Below the pieces are notes generated by a model. It had not been told where the DNA came from, ran no database searches, and worked only from the letters and a program-made list of their open reading frames with translations. From Neisseria sicca 4320 (lineage in GTDB: Bacteria; Pseudomonadota; Gammaproteobacteria; Burkholderiales; Neisseriaceae): DNA of 12,945 nt. How positions within the stretch are numbered: the first letter of the stretch is position 1; each line of letters begins with the position of its first letter. The position numbers and the translations under genes are program-made. The stretch is taken from assembly GCF_000193735.1 (NCBI RefSeq), contig NZ_AEPF01000001.1, positions 1 to 12,945 of the forward strand, read 5' to 3'. This document shows positions 1 to 6,515 of the stretch, piece after piece.

Positions 1-19
1 GCCAAACCGCCTGCGCCCT

Positions 20-31
20 TTCAGACGACCT
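20..31 (-). repeat. DNA uptake sequence (variant AGGTCGTCTGAA)
   Basis: An exact 12-base DUS reads on the minus strand. No left partner lies within the 19 bases before it, so it is probably the right arm of a DUS-pair terminator for a plus-strand gene ending left of the window. The rest of 1-75 holds only the gshB leader. Confidence 0.85.
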
Positions 32-75
32 CAATACAAGGTATGATTACGTCGTTTGTTTATAAGGAAGTTCCC

Positions 76-1032
76 ATGAAAGTCCTGTTTATTGCCGATC
101 CGATGGCAAGTTTCAAAACCTATAAAGACACCACCTACGCCATGATGCGCGAAATGGCAAAACGCGGCTGGCAGCTTTTCCATACTTTGAGCGGCGAATT
201 GTCCGTACAGCAGGGACTGGTGACTGCTCAGGCTGCGCCGTTTGAATTTCTCGGCGCGAAAAACGATGATGACCATGAATGGTTTAAAGCGGCAGACAAA
301 ATTCAGACGACCTTGAAAGACTTCGATGCCGTCATTATGCGCACCGACCCGCCGTTCGATATGCAATATCTCTACGCCACCCAATTCCTGACGCTGGCGG
401 AGCAGCAGGGCGCGAAGGTCTTTAACAGCGGACAGGCGATGCGCGACTTCAATGAAAAACTGGCGATTTTGAATTTCAGCCAGTTCACCGCACCTACGTT
501 GGTCACGACCCGTTCCGCAGATGTCCGCGCATTTTTGAAAGAACACGGCGACATCATCATCAAACCGCTCGACGGCATGGGCGGGATGGGCATTTTCCGT
601 CTGACCGAAAAAGATCCCAATATCGGCAGCATCCTCGAAATCCTGATGCAGCTTGATTCCCGCACTATCATGGCGCAACGCTACATCCCCGAAATCGTTC
701 ACGGCGACAAACGCATCCTGATTATCGGTGGCGAAGTCGTTCCCTATGCTTTGGCGCGTATTCCGCAAAACGGCGAAACACGCGGCAATCTGGCGGCAGG
801 CGGACGCGGCGTGGCGCAGGAATTGAGCGAACGCGACCGAGAAATCGCCGAAACCCTCGCCCCTGAACTCAAACGCCGCGGCATTCTGCTTGCGGGTTTG
901 GACGTCATTGGCAGCAATCTGACCGAAGTCAACGTGACCAGCCCGACCGGTTTCCAAGAAATCATGAAACAAAAAAACTTCGACGTTGCCGCGATGTTTG
1001 CCGACGCTGTCGAAGCTTGGTCTGAACAATAA
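76..1032 (+). CDS. gshB: Glutathione synthetase
   Basis: This cytosolic ATP-grasp ligase joins gamma-glutamylcysteine and glycine with ATP to make glutathione, the second step of the pathway. The protein has 318 residues, close to the roughly 316 of the E. coli enzyme. Visible family motifs are MRTDPPFD (88-95), the glycine-rich ATP-grasp loop KPLDGMGGMGIF (163-174), the segment around RGNLAAGGRG (236-245), and the metal-ligand region with D276, E284 and N286 near the C-terminus. I chose the ATG at 76 because AAGGAAG lies just upstream (64-70) and MKVLFIADPM matches the usual family N-terminus. A reading frame opening at 43 would add 11 unsupported residues. The gene stands alone here, gshA is not in the window, and a DUS-type terminator follows. 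One DUS lies inside the coding sequence at 302-313. Confidence 0.97.
   Translation: MKVLFIADPMASFKTYKDTTYAMMREMAKRGWQLFHTLSGELSVQQGLVTAQAAPFEFLGAKNDDDHEWFKAADKIQTTLKDFDAVIMRTDPPFDMQYLYATQFLTLAEQQGAKVFNSGQAMRDFNEKLAILNFSQFTAPTLVTTRSADVRAFLKEHGDIIIKPLDGMGGMGIFRLTEKDPNIGSILEILMQLDSRTIMAQRYIPEIVHGDKRILIIGGEVVPYALARIPQNGETRGNLAAGGRGVAQELSERDREIAETLAPELKRRGILLAGLDVIGSNLTEVNVTSPTGFQEIMKQKNFDVAAMFADAVEAWSEQ
302..313 (-). repeat. DNA uptake sequence inside gshB
   Basis: An exact AGGTCGTCTGAA on the minus strand, carried within the gshB reading frame, where it encodes part of IQTTL (residues 76-80). Confidence 0.85.
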
Positions 1033-1036
1033 TTCC

Positions 1037-1130
1037 AAAAGGTCGTCTGAAACCCGAATCCGTTTTAGCGAAACTCGCTGCACTCGTTTTGGCGAAACTC
1101 GCTGCGCTCGTTTTCAGACGGCCTCTTTTT
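1037..1130 (+). terminator. DUS-pair terminator after gshB (mixed dialect)
   Basis: The left arm is AGGTCGTCTGAA (1040-1051). The right arm is the complement of AGGCCGTCTGAA (1113-1124), followed by five T (1126-1130). The arms pair apart from one G-U wobble caused by the dialect difference. The loop is unusually long (about 61 bases) because it holds a 24-bp tandem repeat. The structure sits 5 bases after the gshB stop and upstream of dgkA. Confidence 0.75.
1061..1114 (+). repeat. 24-bp tandem repeat in terminator loop
   Basis: Two 24-base copies (1061-1084 and 1085-1108) differ at two positions, and a 6-base partial third copy (CGTTTT) runs into the right terminator arm. Each unit contains a small inverted repeat of the form GCG-aaact-CGC. 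Confidence 0.8.
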
Positions 1131-1161
1131 ACAAATATAAATATTGATACAAACATTACTT

Positions 1162-1554
1162 ATGAAACCATCTTCTTACGCTGCCGATAAAAAAGGCAAA
1201 AGCGGCATCAAACGCATCATCAACGCATTCGGCTATTCCAAAGACGGGCTTGCCGCCGCCTACCGCTATGAAAGCGCGTTCCGCCAAGTATTGTGGCTGA
1301 ACCTGATTTTGATTGTCTTGACCTTCATCCTCAATTTCGACTCCGCGACCAAAATGCTGCTGATTATCGCGTCGTTTGTTTCGCTGATTACCGAATTGTT
1401 CAACACCGCCGTCGAAGCTGCCGTCGATCACACGTCCACTGAAAAACACGAGTTGGCAAAACGCGCCAAAGATGCCGGTTCCGCCGCGCAATTGCTCGCT
1501 TTGACGATGCTGGGTATCGTGTGGGCGATCGCATTGTGGCGCGGGTATATTTGA
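1162..1554 (+). CDS. dgkA: Diacylglycerol kinase
   Basis: This small inner-membrane kinase phosphorylates diacylglycerol to phosphatidic acid, recycling the lipid left by envelope modification reactions. The 130-residue product has the family layout. A charged amphipathic N-terminus (about 1-40) precedes three hydrophobic segments at about 43-58, 64-80 and 108-126. The signature ELFNTAVEAAVDH (78-90) holds the two conserved glutamates E78 and E85, and AKDAGSAA (102-109) follows. I chose the ATG at 1162, since a TTG opening at 1144 would only add a few unconserved residues. No good Shine-Dalgarno is visible. A TATAAA at 1136-1141 could serve as a -10 with a very short leader, but this is weak. 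The stop codon overlaps a candidate promoter for the next gene. Confidence 0.94.
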   Translation: MKPSSYAADKKGKSGIKRIINAFGYSKDGLAAAYRYESAFRQVLWLNLILIVLTFILNFDSATKMLLIIASFVSLITELFNTAVEAAVDHTSTEKHELAKRAKDAGSAAQLLALTMLGIVWAIALWRGYI

Positions 1555-1578
1555 ATTTACTTTAAGATGATTTATACT
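1551..1578 (+). promoter_or_regulatory. Candidate sigma-70 promoter for the copper chaperone gene
   Basis: TTGAAT (1551-1556) and TATACT (1573-1578) are separated by 16 bases in an AT-rich stretch. The -35 overlaps the dgkA stop codon. Transcription would begin near 1585, leaving a leader of about 160 bases. The -10 overlaps the palindrome at 1574-1588. The call rests on sequence match only. Confidence 0.4.
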
Positions 1579-1588
1579 TACTAAGTAT
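1574..1588. promoter_or_regulatory. Operator-like palindrome over the -10
   Basis: ATACTTA and TAAGTAT form perfect 7-base arms around a single central C. The site covers most of the candidate -10 and the expected start point, a typical repressor position. No regulator gene is adjacent and I do not recognise the binding protein. Confidence 0.4.
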
Positions 1589-1606
1589 TAATTCTCATGA
1601 ATTAAT
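1587..1606. repeat. Second inverted repeat downstream of the candidate operator
   Basis: ATTAATTC and GAATTAAT are perfect 8-base arms around TCAT. It overlaps the previous palindrome by two bases. It could be a second regulator site or a weak AT-rich hairpin after dgkA. No T-run follows directly, so a terminator role is doubtful. Confidence 0.4.
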
Positions 1607-1638
1607 TTGAATCATTTTGTTTAATCTGAGTCAAAGCA

Positions 1639-1649
1639 TTCAGACGACC
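1639..1649 (-). repeat. DNA uptake sequence, 11-base match
   Basis: The core GGTCGTCTGAA is complete but the first base of the 12-mer is T instead of A. It is unpaired and lies in the leader region of the copper chaperone gene. Confidence 0.7.
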
Positions 1650-1689
1650 ATTGCATGTAGGATGAGAACAGTATTACCGACATGCAATG
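1649..1689 (+). repeat. Inverted repeat in the copper chaperone leader
   Basis: CATTGCATGT (1649-1658) and ACATGCAATG (1680-1689) are perfect 10-base arms with a 21-base loop, ending about 58 bases before the start codon. It could fold as an RNA hairpin in the leader or act as a spaced protein site. No known riboswitch is recognised. Confidence 0.5.
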
Positions 1690-1747
1690 TCGCGCGGAAA
1701 GCTTTTGCCGCAACAAAACCACCCATTTCATCATAAAGGAGCAATAC

Positions 1748-2227
1748 ATGAAAAAATTATTGGCAACCCTGATCGCAGTAGGTTTGGTATCCACCGCTTC
1801 CGCAGCCGGTGTTCACGTTGAAGACGGTTGGGCGCGTTCTACTGTCGAAGGCATGAAAATGGGCGGCGCGTTCATGAAGATCCACAACGATGAAGCCAAA
1901 CAAGACTTCTTGGTCGGCGGCAGCAGCCCGGTTGCCGACCGCGTTGAAGTGCATACCCATGTCAACGACAACGGCGTAATGCGCATGCGCGAAGTTAAAG
2001 GCGGCATCCCGCTGGAAGCAAAAGGCGTAACCGAACTGAAACCGGGCAGCTACCACGTTATGTTCATGGGTCTGAAAAAACCGCTGAAAGAAGGCGAAAA
2101 AGTACCTGTTACCCTGAAATTCAAAAATGCCAAACCTCAAACCGTACAACTGGAAGTGAAAACCGCACCGCAATCCGGCATGGATCACGGTCACGGTCAT
2201 GACCACGGTGGCACGCATCAACACTAA
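1748..2227 (+). CDS. Periplasmic PCu(A)C-family copper chaperone
   Basis: The family binds Cu(I) in the periplasm and delivers it to copper enzymes. The neisserial homologue AccA is reported to serve the nitrite reductase AniA, and I infer a comparable role. The 159-residue product begins with a signal peptide (MKKLLATLIAVGLVSTASAA, cleavage near residue 20). The copper site is visible as H69, M80, then H103 and M105 of the HxM motif. The C-terminus (145-159) is Met/His-rich, with H147, H149, H151, H153, H157 and H159, an extension that probably binds additional metal. The ATG at 1748 is preceded by AAAGGAG and starts the signal peptide. An upstream in-frame opening at 1682 would put 22 polar residues before it. 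Two palindromes and a hairpin upstream suggest regulation. I leave the symbol empty because accA also denotes acetyl-CoA carboxylase. Confidence 0.92.
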   Translation: MKKLLATLIAVGLVSTASAAGVHVEDGWARSTVEGMKMGGAFMKIHNDEAKQDFLVGGSSPVADRVEVHTHVNDNGVMRMREVKGGIPLEAKGVTELKPGSYHVMFMGLKKPLKEGEKVPVTLKFKNAKPQTVQLEVKTAPQSGMDHGHGHDHGGTHQH

Positions 2228-2246
2228 TCGTTCATAGTTTGAATTC

Positions 2247-2281
2247 AAAAGGTCGTCTGAATATTTTCAGACGATCTTTTT
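2247..2281 (+). terminator. DUS-pair terminator after the copper chaperone gene
   Basis: AGGTCGTCTGAA (2250-2261) pairs with a one-base variant right arm, the complement of AGATCGTCTGAA (2266-2277). The loop is 4 bases, the stem about 15 pairs, and five T follow from 2277. The variant base leaves a G-U pair. Confidence 0.88.
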
Positions 2282-2379
2282 GTTATTTTGGTTGAGCAAA
2301 TTCAATCATTTCTTGCGGTATGAAATTCATCCGAACGCCATTTCTCTTTTAGGGCCTTCCTTATCCCTTCATCAAAATG

Positions 2380-2388
2380 TGCTAAAAT
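2380..2388 (+). promoter_or_regulatory. Extended -10 promoter for mnmA
   Basis: TGCTAAAAT combines an extended -10 TG with the hexamer TAAAAT (2383-2388). No good -35 is present at 17 bases. The start point would be near 2395, giving a leader of about 34 bases. The rest of 2282-2379 shows nothing recognisable. Confidence 0.5.
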
Positions 2389-2428
2389 CCGCCTTTAAAA
2401 ACTGCTGTTTCCTACCCATATCCCCTTC

Positions 2429-3532
2429 ATGGACATTACTCAACAACCTTCAAACATCATCGTCGGGCTCTCCGGCGGTGTCGATTCCTCCGTAACCGCC
2501 GCCTTGCTCAAACAGCAGGGTTATCAAGTGCGCGGTGTGTTTATGCAAAACTGGGAGGACGACGACAATGACGAATATTGCAGCATCAAGCAAGACTCTT
2601 TCGATGCTATTGCCGTCGCCGACATCATCGGTATAGACATCGATATCGTCAATTTTGCCGCTCAATACAAAGACAACGTATTCGCTTATTTCCTCAAAGA
2701 ATACAGCGCGGGGCGCACGCCGAATCCGGATGTGTTGTGCAACGCCGAAATCAAATTCAAATGCTTTTTGGACTATGCCATAGAGCAGGGCGCGGATACC
2801 ATTGCCACCGGACACTATGCGCGCAAAGAAGTCCGAAACGGCGTGCATTACCTGCTCAAAGGTTTGGATCAAAACAAAGACCAAAGCTATTTCCTCTACC
2901 GCCTCAAGCCTTTCCAACTCGAGCGCGCGATTTTCCCGTTGGGCGATTTGGAAAAACCTGAAGTCCGCCGCCTTGCCGCCGAATTCAATTTGCCGACTGC
3001 CGCCAAAAAAGACAGTACCGGCATCTGCTTCATCGGCGAACGTCCGTTCCGCGAGTTCCTGCAAAAATACCTGCCGACCAACAACGGCAAAATGGTCACG
3101 CCTGAAGGCAAAATCGTCGGCGAACACGTCGGGCTGATGTTCTACACGCTTGGACAGCGCAAAGGATTGGGTATCGGCGGCGCGGGCGAACCGTGGTTTG
3201 TCGCCGCGAAGGATTTGACGAAAAACGAACTCATCGTCGTGCAAGGTCATGACCATCCGCTGCTCTATACCCGCAGCCTCGTCATGAACGATCTGAGTTT
3301 CACCCTGCCCGAACGCCCGAAAGAAGGGCGCTACACCTGCAAAACCCGCTACCGCATGGCGGACGCGCCCTGCGAATTGTGTTATCTCGATGATGACACA
3401 GTCGAGCTGGTGTTCGACGAACCGCAATGGGCGGTAACGCCCGGTCAATCCGCCGTGCTGTACGACGGTGATGTCTGCTTGGGCGGCGGCATTATCATGT
3501 CCACCGACAAGCCCGTCATTATTACTGCTTGA
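2429..3532 (+). CDS. mnmA: tRNA-specific 2-thiouridylase MnmA
   Basis: MnmA activates U34 of Lys, Glu and Gln tRNAs with ATP and inserts sulfur relayed from a cysteine desulfurase, giving s2U34 in the cytosol. The 367-residue protein matches the family length. It has the PP-loop SGGVDSS (15-21), the catalytic cysteine C104 in RTPNPDVLCN, and the second cysteine C200 in DSTGICFIGER. ATGHY (126-130) and the LGQRKGLGIGG segment near 240 are further conserved stretches. The C-terminal domain ends with the expected VTPGQSAVLYDGDVCLGGG. The ATG at 2429 gives a normal N-terminus just before the PP-loop. No clear Shine-Dalgarno is visible. The gene appears monocistronic, with its own extended -10 upstream and a DUS pair downstream. 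Confidence 0.97.
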   Translation: MDITQQPSNIIVGLSGGVDSSVTAALLKQQGYQVRGVFMQNWEDDDNDEYCSIKQDSFDAIAVADIIGIDIDIVNFAAQYKDNVFAYFLKEYSAGRTPNPDVLCNAEIKFKCFLDYAIEQGADTIATGHYARKEVRNGVHYLLKGLDQNKDQSYFLYRLKPFQLERAIFPLGDLEKPEVRRLAAEFNLPTAAKKDSTGICFIGERPFREFLQKYLPTNNGKMVTPEGKIVGEHVGLMFYTLGQRKGLGIGGAGEPWFVAAKDLTKNELIVVQGHDHPLLYTRSLVMNDLSFTLPERPKEGRYTCKTRYRMADAPCELCYLDDDTVELVFDEPQWAVTPGQSAVLYDGDVCLGGGIIMSTDKPVIITA

Positions 3533-3545
3533 TTAGAAAAGACAA

Positions 3546-3600
3546 AAGGTCGTCTGAAAACTACTGCGGCAGGTTTGCTCACGCCTTTTCAGACGACCTC
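3546..3600. terminator. DUS inverted pair between mnmA and fadD
   Basis: Exact AGGTCGTCTGAA arms lie at 3547-3558 (plus) and 3588-3599 (minus) with a 29-base loop. On the plus strand the right arm is followed by CAAGAC, not a T-run, so it is a poor intrinsic terminator for mnmA. The only T-run in the correct position lies on the minus strand. Confidence 0.6.
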
Positions 3601-3638
3601 AAGACAACCATAAAACCAACGAAACAAGACTGATTTAT

Positions 3639-5312
3639 ATGGAAAAACTCTGGCTCAACAGCTATGAACAAGGCGTCAATGCCGAAATCGACATCACGCA
3701 ATACAGCTCCATCAGCGACGTATTCCGTCAAAGCGTTGAAAAATTTGCGCACCAACCCGCGTTTCAAAACATGGGCAAAACGCTCACTTACGCCGAAGTC
3801 GGCAAGCTGGCGGAAGATTTCGCCTCCTATCTGCAAAACGTCCTGAAGCTGCCGCGTGGCGAGCGCGTGGCGATTATGCTGCCCAACCTGCTGCAATACC
3901 CGATTGCGCTTTTCGGCATCCTGCAGGCGGGGCTGGTGGCGGTAAACACCAATCCGCTCTACACCCCGCGCGAGCTGGAGCATCAGTTGAAAGACAGCGG
4001 CGCGACCACCATAATTGTCTTGGAAAATTTTGCCAACACGCTGGAGCTGGTGCTGCCGCGTACGCAAATCAAACACGTCATCGTCGCCTCTGTCGGAGAA
4101 ATGTTCGGTTTCTTCAAAGGCACGTTGATGAATTTCGTGCTGCGCAAAATCAAAAAAATGGTGCCCGAATACCGCATTTCCGGCGCTATCCCTTTTCAGA
4201 CGACCCTGAAAGAGGGTGCGGCACATACCTTCCGCCCCGTTACCCTGACCCGCGAAGATACCGCGCTGTTGCAATACACGGGCGGCACAACCGGCGTGGC
4301 AAAAGGCGCAATCCTCAGCCACGGCAACATCTGCGCCAATATGCTTCAGGCGAAAGAATGGATTAAATTCCAACTGCGCGAAGGCAAAGAAACCGTCATC
4401 GCCGCGCTGCCGCTTTACCACATCTTCGCCCTGACGGTGAACCTGATGATTTTCGCCAATACCGGTTCCAAAATCATCCTGATTACCAACCCACGCGATA
4501 TGAAAGGCTTTATCGGCGAGCTTAAAAAAGAAAGCATCAGCGTCTTCATCGGCGTGAACACCTTGTTTAACGGCATGGTCAACCAACCCGATTTTGCCAC
4601 CGTCGATTTCTCCAACCTGCGCCTGACTTTGGGCGGCGGCATGGCGACTCAAAAAGCCGTCGCCGAAGAATGGAAAAAAATTACCGGCACGCCCATCGTT
4701 GAAGCCTACGGCTTGACCGAAGCCAGCCCGGGCGTGTGCTGCAACCCGCTCAATATCGAAGCATACAGCGGCGGCATCGGATTGCCCGTTCCCTCCACCG
4801 AAGTCGAATTGCGCGATGCGGATGGCAAAGAAGTTCCTATCGGACAGCCGGGCGAACTTTGGGTGCGTGGTCCGCAAGTGATGCAAGGCTACTGGAACCG
4901 TCCCGAAGAAACCGCGAAAACCATAGATTCGCGCGGCTTTTTGGAAACCGGCGACATCGCCGTCATGGATGAAAAAGGCTGGCTGAAACTGGTTGACCGC
5001 AAAAAAGACCTTATCGTCGTTTCCGGCTTCAACGTTTATCCGAACGAAATCGAAGAAGTCGTGTCGCACAACGATAAAGTCATGGAAGTCGCCTGTATCG
5101 GCGTGCCCAACGAAAAAACAGGCGAAGCACTCAAAGTCTTCGTCGTCAAAAAAGACCCGAGCCTGACCAAAGAAGAACTCATCGCATTCTGCCGCTCCGA
5201 GCTGACGGCTTATAAAGTGCCGAAAGACATCGAGTTCCGCGACGAGTTGCCCAAGTCCAACGTCGGCAAAATCCTGCGACGCGAACTTCGCGAACAAGCG
5301 CAAAACAAATAA
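3639..5312 (+). CDS. fadD: Long-chain fatty acid CoA ligase, AMP-forming (FadD-like)
   Basis: The enzyme activates fatty acids by adenylation and transfer to CoA, usually at the inner face of the membrane. The 557 residues are close to the 561 of E. coli FadD. The AMP-binding loop YTGGTTGVAKGA (213-224) is intact. Further along are AYGLTEASPG, the GELWVRGPQVMQGYWN segment, the hinge region VDRKKDLIVVSGFNVYPNEIE, and the C-terminal lysine K544 in SNVGKILRREL, expected to catalyse adenylation. No signal peptide is present. The ATG at 3639 gives a typical start, with no clear Shine-Dalgarno. Substrate chain length cannot be read from sequence, and a role in fatty acid uptake or phospholipid recycling is inference. 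It is flanked on both sides by DUS pairs and carries a DUS match inside (4195-4205). Confidence 0.93.
   Translation: MEKLWLNSYEQGVNAEIDITQYSSISDVFRQSVEKFAHQPAFQNMGKTLTYAEVGKLAEDFASYLQNVLKLPRGERVAIMLPNLLQYPIALFGILQAGLVAVNTNPLYTPRELEHQLKDSGATTIIVLENFANTLELVLPRTQIKHVIVASVGEMFGFFKGTLMNFVLRKIKKMVPEYRISGAIPFQTTLKEGAAHTFRPVTLTREDTALLQYTGGTTGVAKGAILSHGNICANMLQAKEWIKFQLREGKETVIAALPLYHIFALTVNLMIFANTGSKIILITNPRDMKGFIGELKKESISVFIGVNTLFNGMVNQPDFATVDFSNLRLTLGGGMATQKAVAEEWKKITGTPIVEAYGLTEASPGVCCNPLNIEAYSGGIGLPVPSTEVELRDADGKEVPIGQPGELWVRGPQVMQGYWNRPEETAKTIDSRGFLETGDIAVMDEKGWLKLVDRKKDLIVVSGFNVYPNEIEEVVSHNDKVMEVACIGVPNEKTGEALKVFVVKKDPSLTKEELIAFCRSELTAYKVPKDIEFRDELPKSNVGKILRRELREQAQNK
4195..4205 (-). repeat. 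DNA uptake sequence (11-base) inside fadD
   Basis: The GGTCGTCTGAA core lies on the minus strand within the fadD reading frame. The first base of the 12-mer differs. It encodes part of PFQTTL (185-190), in a poorly conserved part of the protein. Confidence 0.7.
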
Positions 5313-5317
5313 CACCG

Positions 5318-5360
5318 AAAGGTCGTCTGAAAAGCATCCCGCACCTTTCAGACGACCTTT
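5318..5360 (+). terminator. DUS-pair terminator after fadD
   Basis: Exact arms AGGTCGTCTGAA lie at 5320-5331 and on the opposite strand at 5347-5358. The stem is about 15 pairs and the loop about 15 bases. Only three T follow, so it may be leaky and allow some readthrough into the phoH-family gene 21 bases downstream. Confidence 0.7.
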
Positions 5361-5380
5361 AACCATCATGGAAACAAGAC

Positions 5381-6361
5381 ATGACCCATACCGTCCATCT
5401 TCAATTTGAAGACATCGACAACACCGTCCTCCAACGCCTCTGCGGCGCGCTCGACGGCAATCTTGAAGCCCTGGGCAAAGCCCTCGACATCCAAATCAGC
5501 CGCCGCTTCGAACATTTCACCTTCATGGGCGAACTCGCCCACGCCGGCCGCCGCGCCTTGTTCGCGCTTGCCGAAGCCGCCGAACAAGGCGATTTGGACG
5601 ACAACGCCATCCGCCTTGCCGCCGTCGAAGCCAAAACCGCCGACGACAAACACGAAGAAAAACACCACGACCAACAATATTATTTCCGCACCAAACGCGG
5701 CAGCATAGGCGGGCGCACCCCGCGCCAAAACGGCTACATCCGCGCGCTGTTAAACCACGACGTCGTCTTCGGGCTGGGGCCCGCCGGTACGGGTAAAACC
5801 TATCTCGCCGTCGCCGCCGCCGTCGATGCCATGGAAAAACACCAAATCGAACGCATCGTCCTCGTCCGCCCCGCCGTCGAAGCAGGCGAAAAACTCGGCT
5901 TCCTGCCCGGTGATTTGGCGCAAAAAGTCGACCCCTACCTGCGTCCGCTCTACGACGCGCTCTACGATCTGATGGGCTTCGACCGCGTGACCAAACTGAT
6001 GGAAAAAGGCTTGATCGAAATCGCCCCGCTCGCCTACATGCGCGGCCGCACGCTCAACGGCGCGTATGTGATTCTGGACGAAGCGCAAAACACCACGCCC
6101 GAGCAAATGAAAATGTTCCTGACCCGTATCGGCTTCGGCGCAAAAGCCGTCATTACCGGCGACATCAGCCAAATCGACCTCCCGCGCAACATCAAATCCG
6201 GCCTGAAAGATGCCCGCGAAAAACTGCGCGACGTGGAAGGGCTTTATTTCCACACCTTCACCAGCGAAGACGTCGTCCGTCATCCGCTAGTGCAGAAAAT
6301 TGTGGAAGCGTATGAAGCGGCAGAAGAGCAAGCCGAAAGAAGCAGCGCCGCCGAACGGTAA
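5381..6361 (+). CDS. PhoH-family ATPase (YbeZ-like)
   Basis: PhoH-like proteins are cytosolic P-loop NTPases linked to RNA metabolism. The proteobacterial YbeZ form acts with the endoribonuclease YbeY. The 326-residue product shows Walker A GPAGTGKT (133-140) and Walker B VILDEAQ (230-236). Between them lie the conserved VRPAVEAGEKLGFLPGD (162-178) and GRTLNGAYV (222-230). TGDISQIDLPR (259-269) follows. The N-terminal 100 residues are less conserved, with a charged linker rich in D, E, K and H near 86-98. The ATG at 5381 is the only sensible start: the ATG at 5368 is in another frame and soon ends. No Shine-Dalgarno is evident. No ybeY follows in this window, since the next gene (spoT) is convergent. 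Confidence 0.92.
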   Translation: MTHTVHLQFEDIDNTVLQRLCGALDGNLEALGKALDIQISRRFEHFTFMGELAHAGRRALFALAEAAEQGDLDDNAIRLAAVEAKTADDKHEEKHHDQQYYFRTKRGSIGGRTPRQNGYIRALLNHDVVFGLGPAGTGKTYLAVAAAVDAMEKHQIERIVLVRPAVEAGEKLGFLPGDLAQKVDPYLRPLYDALYDLMGFDRVTKLMEKGLIEIAPLAYMRGRTLNGAYVILDEAQNTTPEQMKMFLTRIGFGAKAVITGDISQIDLPRNIKSGLKDAREKLRDVEGLYFHTFTSEDVVRHPLVQKIVEAYEAAEEQAERSSAAER

Positions 6362-6372
6362 ACAAAGAGGCT

Positions 6373-6419
6373 AAAAAAGGTCGTCTGAAAACCGGAAACA
6401 TGGTTTTCAGACGACCTTT
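6373..6419. terminator. Bidirectional DUS-pair terminator between phoH and spoT
   Basis: Arms at 6378-6389 and 6406-6417 are exact DUS. The pairing extends inward (AAAACC with GGTTTT) and outward (AAA with TTT), giving roughly an 18-pair stem with an 8-base loop. The minus strand has six T after the stem, the plus strand three. It probably serves both convergent transcripts, more strongly the spoT side. Confidence 0.88.
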
Positions 6420-6478
6420 GTAGCATTCGCGCATCCTGCCGATTTTGTTTTGATTTTAAGAAGACTTAAACCTTATCA

Positions 6479-6507
6479 GGCGGCAAAACGGTATCGGCTT
6501 TACCGCC
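6479..6507 (-). repeat. Stem-loop just downstream of spoT
   Basis: On the minus strand GGCGGTAAA pairs with TTTTGCCGCC (one G-U) around an 11-base loop, starting 9 bases after the spoT stop. No T-run follows, so it is more likely a 3'-end structure than a terminator. The remaining bases between phoH and spoT show only a 6-base inverted repeat at 6455-6470. Confidence 0.4.
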
Positions 6508-6515
6508 CTTCTTCC

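Noticed and set aside
31..1083. 350-codon open frame on the minus strand opposite gshB
   Set aside because: Shadow of gshB that crosses its terminator.
1061..1114. Tandem repeat as a CRISPR array
   Set aside because: Only two units with no spacers between them, inside a terminator loop.
1607..1640. FNR-type site upstream of the copper chaperone gene
   Set aside because: TTGA and TCAA are present but separated far more than the 6 bases between the conserved half-site cores, so the FNR spacing is not met.
2280..2495. 71-codon plus-strand frame before and overlapping mnmA
   Set aside because: It spans the terminator tail, the mnmA promoter and the mnmA start, has no ribosome site and no similarity I recognise.
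2450..3448. 332-codon open frame on the minus strand opposite mnmA
   Set aside because: Shadow of mnmA, with no motifs and no credible start region.
3579..5369. 596-codon open frame on the minus strand opposite fadD
   Set aside because: It mirrors the fadD frame through codon bias, and its translation has no recognisable domain and is rich in F, H and D typical of antisense frames. The plus strand has full family motifs.
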